DNA of 64,000 nucleotides from Rhizobium albus (GCA_030160035.1 BSNO01000003.1:1488001-1552000), one strand, 5' to 3'. Positions 25,984-36,175 are shown, counted from the first letter of the stretch. Numbers and translations are program-made. Notes: a model not told the origin generated them from the letters alone.

Positions 25984-27009
25984 TCAGGCGGCCTCGCCGT
26001 AAGCCGATGGCTTTGCCAAATTTTCGCAATTCAGAAACAGCTGCGACAAGGCCGCGATGACGGCTTTCGGATCATGATTGCCCATGACGATGGCCCGCAT
26101 CTCCGCAGGAACATAGGTACAATGCAGGCCGAGATACCAGCCGAGATGCTTGCGCGCGCAGCGCAGCCCAAGCTCGGTGCCGTAGTGAGCGAGCATCGCC
26201 TCATAATGCTCGATGACCACATCGAGAATCTCTACCGCGCTGGATGGAGCAAGCCCGCTTCCCGCAAGCGCACCCGGCAACCATGGCTGGCCCTGCGCCG
26301 CACGCCCGACCATCACGGCATCGGCGCCTGAAGCAACCCTGATCGCGTGGCAGTCAGCCATCGTCGCCACATCGCCATTGGCAACCAGCGGTACCGAGAT
26401 GGCATCCCGCACAGCCCGGATCGCATTCCAGTCGGCACGCCCTTCGTAGAACTGTTCGCGGGTGCGCCCGTGAACCGTGATCATCGCCGCCCCGGCATCT
26501 TCTGCCCGCGCTGCGATCTCCGGCGCGTTGATGGAGTTCTCGTCCCAGCCGAGGCGCATCTTGACGGTCACCGGCACGGACACGGCCGCGATCGTGGCGT
26601 CGACGAGCGACAACGCATGATCTGGATCGCGCATCAGCGCCGAACCGGAGTAGCCGCCAATGACCTTCTTGGCAGGGCAACCCATGTTGATGTCGATGAC
26701 ATCTGCACCCTCACCTTCCGCTATCCTGGCGGCCTCTGCCATCCAGGAGGCATCGCGGCCGGCAAGCTGAACGACATGCACGACACCGTCTTCCTGCGCC
26801 ATGCGCCGGCGGGAGTCGCCGCTGTCGCCGACGAGTTCACGGCTAGCGATCATCTCGGTCACGACAAGCCCCGCACCAAAGCGATGCGCCAGCCGCCGAA
26901 ACGGCAGGTCGGTCACGCCCGACATCGGCGCCAGAACGACGCGGTTGCGCACCGCGACGGAGCCGATCATCCAGGGATCAGAAAGATGGGAGTTCAGTTG
27001 AGGCTGCAT
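25984..27009 (-). CDS. dusB: tRNA-dihydrouridine synthase (NifR3/DusB)
   Basis: FMN-dependent TIM-barrel enzyme reducing specific uridines in tRNA D-loops. It shows [14 protein letters not shown] (FMN site), the catalytic cysteine in [25 protein letters not shown] and [16 protein letters not shown]. It is first in the dusB-ntrB-ntrC set, the standard nifR3-ntrBC arrangement. ATG at 27007-27009 gives 341 residues; a TTG two codons earlier (27013-27015) sits six bases after AAGGA and may be the true start. Confidence 0.95.
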   Translation of the reverse strand: MQPQLNSHLSDPWMIGSVAVRNRVVLAPMSGVTDLPFRRLAHRFGAGLVVTEMIASRELVGDSGDSRRRMAQEDGVVHVVQLAGRDASWMAEAARIAEGEGADVIDINMGCPAKKVIGGYSGSALMRDPDHALSLVDATIAAVSVPVTVKMRLGWDENSINAPEIAARAEDAGAAMITVHGRTREQFYEGRADWNAIRAVRDAISVPLVANGDVATMADCHAIRVASGADAVMVGRAAQGQPWLPGALAGSGLAPSSAVEILDVVIEHYEAMLAHYGTELGLRCARKHLGWYLGLHCTYVPAEMRAIVMGNHDPKAVIAALSQLFLNCENLAKPSAYGEAA

Positions 27010-27177
27010 GCGCAAAGGGCATCCTTTGTAATTGCCTTATTTTTAGACAGATTTCCAGCCGCTGCCAAGGGGCATGGGAAGACTTCTTGGCTGATCGATG
27101 GCATTTCACATAGGCTCGCGATAGACCATTCGTATGACGCACACGGCTCGTGTGCATCGCACGCAGAGGTGACTGAC

Positions 27178-28404
27178 TTGACGACTGAAATGGATCGCGT
27201 GGCAGCCGTGATCGTGGCGGCCGGCCGAGGTGAACGGGCCGGCGACCCGTCCGAGGGGCCGAAACAGTATCGGCAGATCGGCAGCGCCCCGGTGCTCGCC
27301 CATGCCCTTTTGCCATTCATTGCTCATGAACAGATCGAAGACATCGTCGTGGTCATCCATCCGGATGACGAAGATGTGTTCACGCAAACCGTTCAGCCGC
27401 ATCTTGGCGGCGCCGACATCAAGATCGTCTTCGGCGACAGGACGCGGCAGATGTCGGTGCGCCGCGGGCTCGAATCGCTCTCAGACCGCCGCCCAAGCCA
27501 TGTCATGATCCATGACGGCGCACGGCCGTTCATCGAACGACCTGTCATCGACCGGGTGGTTGCCGGGCTGAAGGAAGTCGGCGACGCGATTCTGCCAGGC
27601 ATCGCCGTTGCCGACACGTTGAAATCGACGACGCTCAGCCAGCGCGTGCTCAAGACTGTCCCACGCGACGGGCTCTATGCGGCGCAGACCCCTCAAGGCT
27701 TCGCCTATTCAGCGATCCTGGACGCGCATCGTCGCGCGGCGATTTCCGCCGACGACGGTTTCACCGACGACGCATCCATCGCCGAATGGGCAGACATCCC
27801 AGTCAGGGTCGTGGAAGGCTCGACACAGAACATCAAATTGACCGTACGTGAGGATATTGCCATGGCCGACCAGAAGCTCAGCGCCAAGGCCGATTATCCC
27901 GACGTCCGCACCGGCAACGGCTACGATGTGCACCGGCTCGAGCCCGGCAATGGCGTCACGCTCTGCGGCGTCTTCATCGCCCACGACCAGCGCCTCACCG
28001 GCCATTCCGATGCCGATGTCGGCTATCACGCATTGACCGATGCGCTTCTGGCCACGTGCGGCGCAGGAGACATCGGCGACCATTTCCCGCCATCCGACCC
28101 GCAGTGGAAAGGCGCACGCTCGAGCATCTTCCTGCAGCACGCGGCCGAGATCGTGCGCAGCCGCGGGGGAACAATCACCAATGCCGATGTTTCTCTCATC
28201 TGCGAGGCGCCGAGGATCGGACCGCATCGGGAAGCCATGCGCGCCGCCATGGCCCAGGATCTCGCCGTCGCGATCGAGCGTTGTTCGGTGAAGGCGACGA
28301 CCAACGAGATGCTTGGCTTCATCGGCCGCGGTGAAGGCATTGCGGCCATCGCCACGGCGACGGTCATTTACGGAGGTTTGAGAGATGGACGCGACAATCG
28401 TTGA
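27178..28404 (+). CDS. ispDF: Bifunctional IspD/IspF (MEP pathway)
   Basis: Fusion of 4-diphosphocytidyl-2-C-methyl-D-erythritol synthase and the 2,4-cyclodiphosphate synthase, covering two steps of isoprenoid synthesis. The IspD half (about 1-230) has [25 protein letters not shown] and [14 protein letters not shown]. The IspF half (from about 240) has [30 protein letters not shown] and [14 protein letters not shown], with its metal ligands. The fused form is typical of alphaproteobacteria. TTG at 27178 lies eight bases after GAGG; ATG at 27190 is the alternative. Divergent from dusB. Confidence 0.95.
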   Translation: MTTEMDRVAAVIVAAGRGERAGDPSEGPKQYRQIGSAPVLAHALLPFIAHEQIEDIVVVIHPDDEDVFTQTVQPHLGGADIKIVFGDRTRQMSVRRGLESLSDRRPSHVMIHDGARPFIERPVIDRVVAGLKEVGDAILPGIAVADTLKSTTLSQRVLKTVPRDGLYAAQTPQGFAYSAILDAHRRAAISADDGFTDDASIAEWADIPVRVVEGSTQNIKLTVREDIAMADQKLSAKADYPDVRTGNGYDVHRLEPGNGVTLCGVFIAHDQRLTGHSDADVGYHALTDALLATCGAGDIGDHFPPSDPQWKGARSSIFLQHAAEIVRSRGGTITNADVSLICEAPRIGPHREAMRAAMAQDLAVAIERCSVKATTNEMLGFIGRGEGIAAIATATVIYGGLRDGRDNR

Positions 28405-28873
28405 ACTTGCCGCTTCGCTCGTCGAAAAGGCACGCAACGCCAAGGTGATGATCGCAACCGCCGAATCCTGCACCGGTGGACTGATCGCAGGCGCCATCAC
28501 CGAAGTGCCCGGCTCATCCGATATTTTCGACCGGGGCTTCGTCACCTATTCGAACGACGCCAAGATGAAGATGCTGGGCGTCAAAGCAGAGACCTTGTCG
28601 ACATACGGGGCTGTCTCGGCTGAAACTGCCCGGGAAATGGCCTTCGGCGCGCTCGCGAATTCCAATGCCGACTTTGCCGTTGCAGTCACCGGCATCGCCG
28701 GACCTGCGGGCGGGACACCGGAGAAGCCGGTGGGGCTCGTTTACATCGGCGTCGCCGAACTCGACGGGAAGACACAGGTTGCCGAGCAGCGCTTCGGCGA
28801 TGTCGGCCGAGGGGCCGTACGGCAGGCCACTCTGGAGGCGGCGCTGCGGGCTTTGACGCTCGAAATTCACTGA
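28385..28873 (+). CDS. pncC: CinA C-terminal-domain nicotinamide-nucleotide amidohydrolase
   Basis: 162-residue stand-alone CinA-C/PncC protein, deamidating NMN to nicotinate mononucleotide in pyridine-nucleotide salvage. Motifs [29 protein letters not shown] and [17 protein letters not shown] are complete. It starts 20 bases inside the end of ispDF with GGAGG eight bases before its ATG, so it is coupled to it. The N-terminal CinA-type domain is encoded separately at 62979. Confidence 0.92.
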   Translation: MDATIVELAASLVEKARNAKVMIATAESCTGGLIAGAITEVPGSSDIFDRGFVTYSNDAKMKMLGVKAETLSTYGAVSAETAREMAFGALANSNADFAVAVTGIAGPAGGTPEKPVGLVYIGVAELDGKTQVAEQRFGDVGRGAVRQATLEAALRALTLEIH

Positions 28874-28877
28874 CCGA

Positions 28878-29228
28878 TCAGGCTGCAAAGAAAATTCCGA
28901 GCAGCAGAAGCGCTTCACCGACTAGGATCCCGACAAGGATCCGGTGGCCGGAAAGGAGATAAGTCACGAAGCCGGCTGCTGCAGCCCCAACACGCAAGAT
29001 TGCCGGAACATCTGCAAGTGCACCGGACGGTGAGACGATGAGGTTGGCGATCACGGCCGCCACCAGCGCGGTCGCAATGCACCGGACCAGGACAAGGATG
29101 TCGGCATCATCGGAGAGTTGGCCCCCGAGATAGACGCCGAGGAAACGCCAGCTGTCCGTTGCAAGCCAGCCCGCCACGAGAATGAAGAGATAAGGCCACC
29201 ACCAGGCATCAATCGCGCCGAAGCTCAT
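28878..29228 (-). CDS. azlD: AzlD-family branched-chain amino acid exporter subunit
   Basis: 116-residue protein with four likely membrane helices (WWWPYLFILVAGWLA, VLVRCIATALVAAVIANLIV, GAAAAGFVTYLLS, LVGEALLLLGIFF), the small partner of AzlC in branched-chain amino-acid export. ATG at 29226-29228 overlaps the azlC stop by four bases. It converges on pncC with only four bases between stops. Confidence 0.88.
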   Translation of the reverse strand: MSFGAIDAWWWPYLFILVAGWLATDSWRFLGVYLGGQLSDDADILVLVRCIATALVAAVIANLIVSPSGALADVPAILRVGAAAAGFVTYLLSGHRILVGILVGEALLLLGIFFAA

Positions 29229-29995
29229 GGGTTCACGCCCTTCTTCCGACGGCTGTAGCGGTGAAAACCATAGGCCGCAAAGCCGCCCACCAGCCCGGTG
29301 GCGAGAAGCGCGAAATCGGGCGTCACCATCGCCATTACCGGGCCGAGCAAAAGGCCAAGTACCATGGCGACATGCCCTGCCCGCTCGCGCGCCGATCCCC
29401 AGAGCGAGGTGAGGAAATAGAGCGGCGTCAGAAAGAACAGGGCGGCAGAGACGCTCGGCGGCAGCACGTCCGCCACCATGTAGACCGCAGCCACCACCAT
29501 CATGTTCAGAAGAATGAGCGACGCGCCGAGGCCGCCATACCAGGCGGTGCGGAAGTCTCGCGGGATCGAGCGCACTTCCTGCATGGCGAGCACCCAGGAC
29601 GTGACGGCGACGAAATGCGCGAGCATGTATAGCACCCACCGACGTGTGCGCGGCCCGCGAATTTCCGGCACCAGCGCAACGACCATGGGACCCAGCCGAA
29701 TCGACGAGAGCGCTACGGCGAATGTCGCTGCAGCAATGCCATTACCAGCCGCGATGGCGCCGACGAGCACGACCTTGGCAGGCAGCGCCCAGACGACGGC
29801 CGTCATGAAAACAGCATGGGCCATCGACAGCCCCGACTCCACCGCGAGCGCGGCAAAGCCGATGAAGCTCGACATCAAAATCAATGCTGGGATAGAAAAT
29901 GCCGCCCCGATCCCACGCAGCAACCACCGCAAATGGGTGTCATCGGGACCTGGGATGGGCTCTGCGGGGTTTTGTGAAGGGTCATTCTGCAGCAT
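29225..29995 (-). CDS. azlC: AzlC-family branched-chain amino acid exporter
   Basis: Large subunit of the AzlCD exporter. Several hydrophobic helices include FSIPALILMSSFIGFAALAV and MTAVVWALPAKVVLVGAIAA, and the conserved block SSIRLGPMVVALVP corresponds to the AzlC (S/N)-x-R-x3-M region. The start is uncertain: ATG at 29993-29995 is used, GTG at 30025 would add ten residues, and neither has a clear Shine-Dalgarno. Confidence 0.87.
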   Translation of the reverse strand: MLQNDPSQNPAEPIPGPDDTHLRWLLRGIGAAFSIPALILMSSFIGFAALAVESGLSMAHAVFMTAVVWALPAKVVLVGAIAAGNGIAAATFAVALSSIRLGPMVVALVPEIRGPRTRRWVLYMLAHFVAVTSWVLAMQEVRSIPRDFRTAWYGGLGASLILLNMMVVAAVYMVADVLPPSVSAALFFLTPLYFLTSLWGSARERAGHVAMVLGLLLGPVMAMVTPDFALLATGLVGGFAAYGFHRYSRRKKGVNP

Positions 29996-30082
29996 CGAAG
30001 CCGGCGATAGCACAGCCGTCCGCACGAAGGAATAAAAAGATCAGGCTGCCTTAGCGTCTAATCTCGCTGACGTAACGAGAAA

Positions 30083-30107
30083 GGCCCGGCTGGAGACCAG
30101 CCGGGCC
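30083..30107 (-). terminator. Terminator of clpS-clpA
   Basis: An 11-bp perfect GC-rich stem (GGCCCGGCTGG with CCAGCCGGGCC) and a 3-base loop, 26 bases past the clpA stop. On the - strand the stem is followed by TTTCTCGTT. Confidence 0.8.
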
Positions 30108-30132
30108 CTCGATCATTGAGGCGAAGCGGAAT

Positions 30133-32667
30133 TTACTTGCGGCGCGGAACCTTCGGCACGGAGCTGCCTGACTTGCGGCTTGCCTGATCGGACCGCTCGG
30201 CGACCGCAACGTCGCCACCCGTGTCGGCTGCGGGACCGCCGTCTGGCATGGACCCGTCGTCTGGCCGTTCGGTGGACCGCTTCGGAGCCCGCGCCTTAGC
30301 TGCGGCAGGCTTCGGCTTCGCAGCCTTTTTCGCCGCCGGCTTGCGCGCTGGCTTGACCGGCACCTCGTCGGGGATCGCATCGAGCTTGAGGCCAGTCTTG
30401 CCGCCTTCCTTCGTCTCGACGGTCACCTTGACCGTGCCGCCCTTCTTGAGCTTGCCGAAGAGAACCTCGTTGGCGAGTTCCTTCTTGATGTGCTCCTGGA
30501 TGACGCGGCCGAGCGGACGGGCACCCATGTTCTCATCATAGCCCTTCTCGGCGAGCCAAGCGATTGCGTCCTTGGACAGATCGAAGGTCACGCCACGTTC
30601 GGCCAGCTGGGCCTCGAGCTGCATGACGAACTTCTGTACCACCTGGTGGATCACCGGCGTCGGCAGCGAGCCGAACGGGATGATCGCGTCGAGACGGTTG
30701 CGGAATTCCGGCGTGAAGAGCCGGTTGATCGCTTCCGTGTCTTCGCCGGTCCGCTTGGCAGAACCGAAGCCGATCGCAGCCTTCTGCATGTCCGAAGCGC
30801 CCGCATTGGTCGTCATGATCAAGATGACGTTGCGGAAGTCGATCTGCTTGCCGTTGTGATCGGTGAGCTTGCCGTGATCCATGACCTGCAACAGGATGTT
30901 GAACAGATCCGGATGGGCCTTCTCGATCTCATCGAGCAGCAGCACGCAATGCGGATGCTGGTCGATGCCGTCGGTCAGGAGACCACCCTGGTCGAAGCCG
31001 ACATAGCCGGGAGGTGCACCGAGCAGACGCGAAACCGTGTGCCGCTCCATGTATTCCGACATGTCGAAGCGCAGAAGCTCGACGCCGAGCGACTTTGCCA
31101 GTTGCTTGGCCACTTCCGTCTTGCCGACGCCCGTCGGGCCGGAGAACAGATAGCTGCCGATCGGCTTGTCCGGTTCCCGCAGGCCCGCACGTGCCAGCTT
31201 GATGGCCGATGACAGCGCGTCGATCGCGGTATCCTGGCCATAAACGACCGTGCGAAGCTCTTTTTCGAGATTGGCGAGTACCTGCTCGTCGTTCTGGGAC
31301 ACGTTCTTCGGAGGAATTCGGGCCATTGTCGCGATGGTGGCTTCGATCTCCTTCTCCGTCACGGTCTTCCGACGCTTGTTGGCCGGCAGCAGCATCTGCG
31401 ACGCACCGGTCTCGTCGATCACGTCGATCGCCTTGTCCGGCAGCTTTCGGTCGTTGATGTAGCGCGCCGACAGCTCAACGGCCGACTTGATCGCCTGATC
31501 GGTGAACTTGATCTTGTGATAGTCCTCGTAATAGGGCTTCAGGCCCTTGAGAATCTTCACCGCGTCTTCGACGGAAGGCTCCTTCACGTCGATCTTCTGG
31601 AAGCGCCGTACCAAGGCACGGTCCTTCTCGAAGAACTGACGATATTCCTTATACGTCGTCGAGCCGATGCACCGGATCAGGCCGGAGGACAAGGCCGGCT
31701 TCAGAAGGTTCGAAGCGTCCATCGCGCCGCCGGAAGTCGCGCCGGCGCCGATCACTGTATGGATCTCGTCGATGAAGAGCACGGCTCCCGGTGTGTCCTC
31801 GAGCTCCTTGACGACCTGCTTCAGGCGCTCTTCGAAATCGCCACGGTACCGCGTGCCCGCAAGCAGCGTGCCCATGTCGAGCGAGAAGATGGTCGCGTCC
31901 AGAAGCACTTCCGGCACTTCCTTCTCGACGATGCGCTTGGCAAGCCCCTCGGCGATGGCGGTCTTGCCGACGCCCGGATCACCCACATAAAGCGGGTTGT
32001 TCTTAGACCGGCGGCAAAGCACTTGGATGGTGCGGTTGACCTCGTCCTGCCTGCCGATCAGCGGATCGACGCGGCCCTTCTTGGCCTTCTCGTTCAGGTT
32101 GACGCAGTAGGCGGTCAGCGCGTCCTGCGCCTTCTTCTTGCCGCCCTCGTCCTGGTCGGAACCGGCATTCGGACCGCCCTCCTCCTGCTCGTCCGCGCCG
32201 GAGACCGGACGTGCCTCGGAAGCGCCGGGACGCTTGGCGATACCATGCGAGATGAAGTTCACCGCATCGTAGCGCGTCATCTCCTGCTCCTGCAGGAAAT
32301 AGGCGGCGTGGCTTTCGCGCTCGGCAAAGATCGCGACCAGCACGTTGGCGCCGGTCACTTCCTCGCGACCGGATGATTGCACGTGGATGACCGCGCGCTG
32401 GATGACGCGCTGGAAGCCGGATGTAGGTTTGGAATCCTCGTCATACCCGGTGACGAGGTTCTGCAGCTCGTTGTCGACATATTGCGTCACGATCGAGCGC
32501 AGTTGGTCGAGATTGACGTTGCAGGCACCCATGACGGCGGCCGCATCGGCGTCGTCGATCAGGGCCAGCAACAGATGTTCGAGCGTCGCATATTCGTGGT
32601 GGCGCTCGTTTGCCAGTGTAAGTGCCTGGTGCAGTGCCTTTTCAAGGCTGGAAGAAAATGTCGGCAC
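30133..32667 (-). CDS. clpA: ATP-dependent Clp protease ATP-binding subunit ClpA
   Basis: 844-residue Hsp100 unfoldase feeding substrates to ClpP. An N-terminal Clp-N repeat domain is followed by AAA-1 (Walker [14 protein letters not shown], Walker [14 protein letters not shown]) and AAA-2 ([25 protein letters not shown]). A ClpP-binding loop of IGF type is seen in KAAIGFGS. The C-terminus carries a Lys/Ala/Pro-rich extension of about 70 residues ([20 protein letters not shown]), usual in rhizobial ClpA. It starts with GTG (32665-32667) preceded by AAGGAA; clpS lies 12 bases upstream. Confidence 0.97.
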   Translation of the reverse strand: MPTFSSSLEKALHQALTLANERHHEYATLEHLLLALIDDADAAAVMGACNVNLDQLRSIVTQYVDNELQNLVTGYDEDSKPTSGFQRVIQRAVIHVQSSGREEVTGANVLVAIFAERESHAAYFLQEQEMTRYDAVNFISHGIAKRPGASEARPVSGADEQEEGGPNAGSDQDEGGKKKAQDALTAYCVNLNEKAKKGRVDPLIGRQDEVNRTIQVLCRRSKNNPLYVGDPGVGKTAIAEGLAKRIVEKEVPEVLLDATIFSLDMGTLLAGTRYRGDFEERLKQVVKELEDTPGAVLFIDEIHTVIGAGATSGGAMDASNLLKPALSSGLIRCIGSTTYKEYRQFFEKDRALVRRFQKIDVKEPSVEDAVKILKGLKPYYEDYHKIKFTDQAIKSAVELSARYINDRKLPDKAIDVIDETGASQMLLPANKRRKTVTEKEIEATIATMARIPPKNVSQNDEQVLANLEKELRTVVYGQDTAIDALSSAIKLARAGLREPDKPIGSYLFSGPTGVGKTEVAKQLAKSLGVELLRFDMSEYMERHTVSRLLGAPPGYVGFDQGGLLTDGIDQHPHCVLLLDEIEKAHPDLFNILLQVMDHGKLTDHNGKQIDFRNVILIMTTNAGASDMQKAAIGFGSAKRTGEDTEAINRLFTPEFRNRLDAIIPFGSLPTPVIHQVVQKFVMQLEAQLAERGVTFDLSKDAIAWLAEKGYDENMGARPLGRVIQEHIKKELANEVLFGKLKKGGTVKVTVETKEGGKTGLKLDAIPDEVPVKPARKPAAKKAAKPKPAAAKARAPKRSTERPDDGSMPDGGPAADTGGDVAVAERSDQASRKSGSSVPKVPRRK

Positions 32668-32679
32668 GCTATCGGTTCC

Positions 32680-33033
32680 TTATTTCTTTTCCATCACGCA
32701 TTGCAGCGGGTGCTGGTTCTGACGTGCGAAATCCATGACCTGCGTCACCTTGGTCTCGGCCACCTCGTAGGTGAACACACCGCATTCGCCGACACCATGA
32801 TTGTGAACATGCAGCATGATGATCGTGGCGGCTTCACGGTCCTTTTGAAAGAACCGCTCGAGCACGTGGATGACGAACTCCATGGGCGTGTAGTCGTCGT
32901 TGATCAGGAGGACCCGGTAGAGGCTCGGTTTTTTGACCTTGGGTTTGGTGCGCGTGATCACCGAAGTCCCGCGCCCGGGTCCATCGCCGTTCTTGTCGTT
33001 TCCGCCTTGCGAGCGAACAGGCCAAGCGTGCAT
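32680..33033 (-). CDS. clpS: ClpA adaptor ClpS
   Basis: 117-residue N-recognin adaptor delivering N-degron substrates to ClpA. The core carries [20 protein letters not shown] (binding-pocket residues N-D-D-x-T-P-M) and [17 protein letters not shown]. The first 33 residues form a Gly/Asp/Lys-rich tail. GAGGTGA lies nine bases before the ATG. Transcribed with clpA. Confidence 0.96.
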   Translation of the reverse strand: MHAWPVRSQGGNDKNGDGPGRGTSVITRTKPKVKKPSLYRVLLINDDYTPMEFVIHVLERFFQKDREAATIIMLHVHNHGVGECGVFTYEVAETKVTQVMDFARQNQHPLQCVMEKK

Positions 33034-33186
33034 CTTGAGAAGTCACCTCATTCATCGGATCGACGCACCCGCCGTGCGCCGCCCTCGATCATCCTAAGCG
33101 TAATCTAAGTCTTCGCCACTGCATTTTAAGCCCCCCGCCCTGCCGTTTCATCACATTCGCTGCGATGGGCTCAGGATGGCGGGCAC

Positions 33187-33230
33187 AAAAAAACCCGGCC
33201 GGGCCGCTGCGATCAGCGGTCTGGCCGGGT
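33187..33230 (-). terminator. Terminator of the phasin gene
   Basis: Nested stems ACCCGGCC/GGCCGGGT (33193-33200 with 33223-33230) and CCGCTG/CAGCGG inside it are followed on the - strand by a seven-T run (33187-33193). It lies 61 bases after the phasin stop, a classical intrinsic terminator. Confidence 0.85.
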
Positions 33231-33290
33231 GCTTGTCGTCGACCCACCGCCCGTCCGACAGGGCAACGTGGGTTTGTCAGCCTTTGGCGC

Positions 33291-33620
33291 TTAGTTGGCA
33301 GCCTTGCCCATGGAGCGCTCGAACGGCTTGTAGACGTCCTTGGCGAGATCGGCATAGATTTCACCCATCTTCGTTGCCTGCTGGACGAAGGCTTCGTAGG
33401 ACGACTTGGCGTAGTCGGTCTGGATTTCGAAGACCTTTTCCATCGACTTGGCAGCCGACAGCTTCTCGACCATCGCAGCGCTGTGCTCGAAAGACTTCTT
33501 GGAGTAGTCGGCAGCTTCCGAAGCGATGGTCTGCATGCCCGTCGCCATGGTCGAATAGCTCTTCAGCATCGTGTCCATGGTGTCTTTACCGGCCTTGTTG
33601 GCATCATCGAAATTCAACAT
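33291..33620 (-). CDS. Phasin-family protein
   Basis: 109-residue amphipathic helical protein of the phasin family, which coats polyhydroxyalkanoate granules. The sequence is almost wholly alpha-helical in pattern (TMLKSYSTMATGMQTIASEA, KKSFEHSAAMVEKLSAAKS, EIQTDYAKSSYEAFVQQATK), with the phasin_2 pattern of regularly spaced aromatic residues and no cysteine or tryptophan. It has its own promoter with two operator-like repeats and its own strong terminator, so it is monocistronic. No PHA synthase gene is in the window. Confidence 0.9.
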   Translation of the reverse strand: MLNFDDANKAGKDTMDTMLKSYSTMATGMQTIASEAADYSKKSFEHSAAMVEKLSAAKSMEKVFEIQTDYAKSSYEAFVQQATKMGEIYADLAKDVYKPFERSMGKAAN

Positions 33621-33683
33621 ATCGCACTCACCTTCTGGGTTGGTCGCGCAGGTATGATCTCACGCATCTTGCATGGGGCCGCA

Positions 33684-33712
33684 TTCATAAGTGCACTGCA
33701 GCACGAGGTCAA
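33684..33712 (-). promoter_or_regulatory. Sigma-70-type promoter of the phasin gene
   Basis: On the - strand TTGACC (33712-33707) and TATGAA (33689-33684) have an exact 17-base spacer. The predicted start near 33677 leaves a leader of about 57 bases. Confidence 0.7.
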
Positions 33713-33733
33713 GTTTTCTGGTGCATTGCAGCA
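33691..33733. promoter_or_regulatory. Tandem operator-like repeats over the phasin promoter
   Basis: Two 13-mers GTGCAYTGCAGCA at 33691-33703 and 33721-33733 lie 30 bases apart start to start, about three helical turns. The first is inside the -35/-10 spacer and the second just upstream of the -35, the geometry of a repressor operator. The TGC/GCA-rich sequence resembles sites bound by the PHA regulator PhaR; that identity is inferred. Confidence 0.6.
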
Positions 33734-33917
33734 TGGCCGTCTCCAAATGGTCGGATTTGCCCGCTTTGGGTCAAATGCGAACCGGGGGATTCAGACTTTG
33801 TCCATCATAAACCAGTTGGTAACGATGCCGCCATTATGGTCTTGGCAACGGTGGCTGATGTGGGGGCTCGGCTGCCGGAAGCAATTCAATACTGCGTCGC
33901 GTATCAAGAGTTAGCCC

Positions 33918-35384
33918 GTGATCTATATCGCAGAAGGCATCGCCGGCCGTAAAACGGGCGAAAACCTCGCTATCGCCACGAGACTCCTCTTCACCGCATT
34001 GGTCATCTTGATTGTTGCAGCCGCTTCGCCGGCTGCCGCCAATCCCAAATATGCGGGCATCGTCATCGATGCGCGTACGGGGAAGACCCTTTATGCGGCC
34101 AATGCCGACGCGCCACGCTATCCGGCGTCGCTCACCAAGATGATGACCATGTATCTCGCCTTCGAGGCGATAGATGCTGGCCGCGTCACCAAGGAGAGCC
34201 GCATTCCCGTTTCACGGAAGGCCGCTGCCGAGCCGCCATCCAAGATCGGCATCCGTTCCGGCACGACGATCACCGTCGAGCAGGCGATGCGCGCCCTCGT
34301 CACCCGCTCCGCCAACGACGCGGCGACGGCGCTCGGCGAATTCCTCGGCGGCTCCGAGTCGCGCTTTGCCGAACTGATGACTCAGAAGGCCCGTCAACTC
34401 GGCATGTCCAAGACGACCTTCCGCAATGCCCACGGGCTGCCGAACTCGCAGCAGGTGACGACGGCCCGCGACATGGCCCGCCTCGGCATCGCGCTGCGGG
34501 AGCATTTCCCGCACCACTACCACTATTTCTCGACCCGCTCGTTCCAGTTCGGCGGCGCCACCTTCGGTAACCACAACCGTCTCCTTGGCAATGTGCGCGG
34601 CGTCGACGGCATCAAGACCGGCTTCATCAACGCGTCGGGCTTCAACCTCGTCTCTTCCGTCAACGACAATGACCGCCTCGTCGTCGCCGTCGTCATGGGC
34701 GGACGCACCGGCGCAAGCCGCGACGCACAGATGCGCAAGCTGATCGCCGAATATCTGCCGCAGGCAACACGTGGCGGCGGTGGCAACCTGATCGCCCGCT
34801 CCGGCGCATCGCCGGTTCTCGCGGCAAGTGCGTGGGCTCTGCCCGAGCGCGGCCCGGTACCGGTCTTCCGCGACCCGATCGACATGCGCGTGGCAACGGC
34901 CTATGCGGCACCTGCTCCGGCTTCGGCCCAGGCGGCTATTGCCGCAGCCTTCCCCGTGCCGAACGAGCGTCCGGTGGTCGGTCGCGAGGCGCTGGCCCAG
35001 GTTCTTCGTGAGCAGCAGGCGTCCGTGCCCACCCCGCCAGCCCCCATTGTAGGCCAGGAGATGGGCTCGTCCGAAATCGACGCCGTCACGACCGCAAGCA
35101 CCGCTGCAGAAGTCGCAACCGCCTCTGCCGCCGTGCCGAGCGGCTGGGTCGTCCAGGTTGCCGCCATGCCCGATGCGTCCGAAGCAATGGCCTACCTTCA
35201 GAATGCGCAGCGCAAGGCGGGTGGCCCGATCTCTTCGGCGACACCGTTCACCGTTGCCTTCCAGGATGGCGGCTCCACCCTGCACCGCGCCCGCTTCGGT
35301 GGCTTTGCCGGCAAGAACGACGCCTGGGCCGCCTGCGAGAGCCTGAAGCGCTCCGGCTACGGTTGCTGGGCCACGCAGCAGTAA
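33918..35384 (+). CDS. D-alanyl-D-alanine carboxypeptidase with C-terminal SPOR domain
   Basis: 488-residue S11 peptidase, the second D,D-carboxypeptidase of the window. After a signal/anchor segment (LLFTALVILIVAAASPAAA) come SLTK (SxxK), SAN (SxN) and KTG in GIKTGFINASGF. An Ala/Pro-rich linker (about 300-410) leads to a C-terminal SPOR-type domain (SGWVVQVAAMPDASEAMAYL ... HRARFGGFAGKNDAWAAC), which binds denuded glycan at the septum. The start is GTG at 33918 with AGAG seven bases upstream. Confidence 0.93.
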   Translation: MIYIAEGIAGRKTGENLAIATRLLFTALVILIVAAASPAAANPKYAGIVIDARTGKTLYAANADAPRYPASLTKMMTMYLAFEAIDAGRVTKESRIPVSRKAAAEPPSKIGIRSGTTITVEQAMRALVTRSANDAATALGEFLGGSESRFAELMTQKARQLGMSKTTFRNAHGLPNSQQVTTARDMARLGIALREHFPHHYHYFSTRSFQFGGATFGNHNRLLGNVRGVDGIKTGFINASGFNLVSSVNDNDRLVVAVVMGGRTGASRDAQMRKLIAEYLPQATRGGGGNLIARSGASPVLAASAWALPERGPVPVFRDPIDMRVATAYAAPAPASAQAAIAAAFPVPNERPVVGREALAQVLREQQASVPTPPAPIVGQEMGSSEIDAVTTASTAAEVATASAAVPSGWVVQVAAMPDASEAMAYLQNAQRKAGGPISSATPFTVAFQDGGSTLHRARFGGFAGKNDAWAACESLKRSGYGCWATQQ

Positions 35385-35401
35385 GGCTGCCACCAATCAA
35401 G

Positions 35402-35433
35402 CCGCGCGGACGCATGTGTATCAGGCCGCGCGG
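35402..35433 (+). terminator. Possible terminator after the SPOR-tailed carboxypeptidase gene
   Basis: Two copies of the self-complementary CCGCGCGG (35402-35409 and 35426-35433) can pair across a 16-base loop and are followed by TCGAGTTTT. The two flanking genes converge on it. Confidence 0.4.
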
Positions 35434-35478
35434 TCGAGTTTTCGAGATCCACCCCTGTTTGTATTGAGTTGATGGGGA

Positions 35479-36174
35479 TCAGCGATGACGACGCAAGAGA
35501 ATATCCTTGGCTTCATTGAGGCGCGCAGCAAGAAAGACCGAGCCGCCCGTGTCCGGATGAACCCGCTTCATGAGGCTGCGATGCGCCTGGCGGATTTCGG
35601 CTTCACTCGCACCCGGACGAAGACCAAGGACCTCGTAGGCCTCCTTCTCTGTCATGGCGCCCGTGCCTGGCGCAGCTCCCAGCCCGTCGTCCGCGTCCGC
35701 CTCAGCGTCGCCTCGCCAGCTGGGTATGCGGCGGTCAAGATACGCCTCTAGGAGCTGCCGGCTTTCCTCGTCGCTGAGCAGAGCTTCGTGCAGGGTGAGC
35801 AGTTCGGTCTCGTCGAGCGAAGCGAGATCGGCGCCCTCGAACGGGCCGGCAAGCACCAGGCCGTTCATGTCTCCGGTATCGAGATCGAGCTCCATCTCCA
35901 GCGCTGCGCTGCGCACCGTCGAATAGCGCCCCGGCTCCGACTGCACCGTCGTCGACCGGCCGAGCCTGCCGAACATGGCTGCAGACAAGCCGATCAGCGT
36001 CATTCCGACCCCTGCCCGACCCACCAGGGTCAGTACGAGACCGAAGAGCGCCAGAAGGCTGGGGCCCGCGTATTTCAGTCCGAAAGCGAGATGCCTAGGG
36101 TTCGCTCTCGTGAAGGCGAAGCCGAGCGCTGACAGAACCAGCAGCGCCAGGACGATGTAGAACAGCACCGCCAT
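35479..36174 (-). CDS. Membrane-anchored J-domain protein
   Basis: 231 residues. Two N-terminal hydrophobic helices (LFYIVLALLVLSALGFAF and YAGPSLLALFGLVLTLVG) are followed by a glycine-rich stretch with FGRLGRS, an acidic middle and a C-terminal J domain (KEAYEVLGLRPGASEAEIRQ, HPD in KRVHPDTGG). The layout matches Tim14/DjlA-like co-chaperones that recruit DnaK at the membrane. ATG at 36172-36174 is chosen on family length; the vWA gene's stop lies one base upstream. Confidence 0.85.
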   Translation of the reverse strand: MAVLFYIVLALLVLSALGFAFTRANPRHLAFGLKYAGPSLLALFGLVLTLVGRAGVGMTLIGLSAAMFGRLGRSTTVQSEPGRYSTVRSAALEMELDLDTGDMNGLVLAGPFEGADLASLDETELLTLHEALLSDEESRQLLEAYLDRRIPSWRGDAEADADDGLGAAPGTGAMTEKEAYEVLGLRPGASEAEIRQAHRSLMKRVHPDTGGSVFLAARLNEAKDILLRRHR

Positions 36175-36175
36175 C

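Noticed and set aside
26347-27177. Long N-terminal extension of IspDF
   Set aside because: It is the antisense of dusB and has no family similarity. A TTG start at 27178 with GAGG upstream explains the gene.
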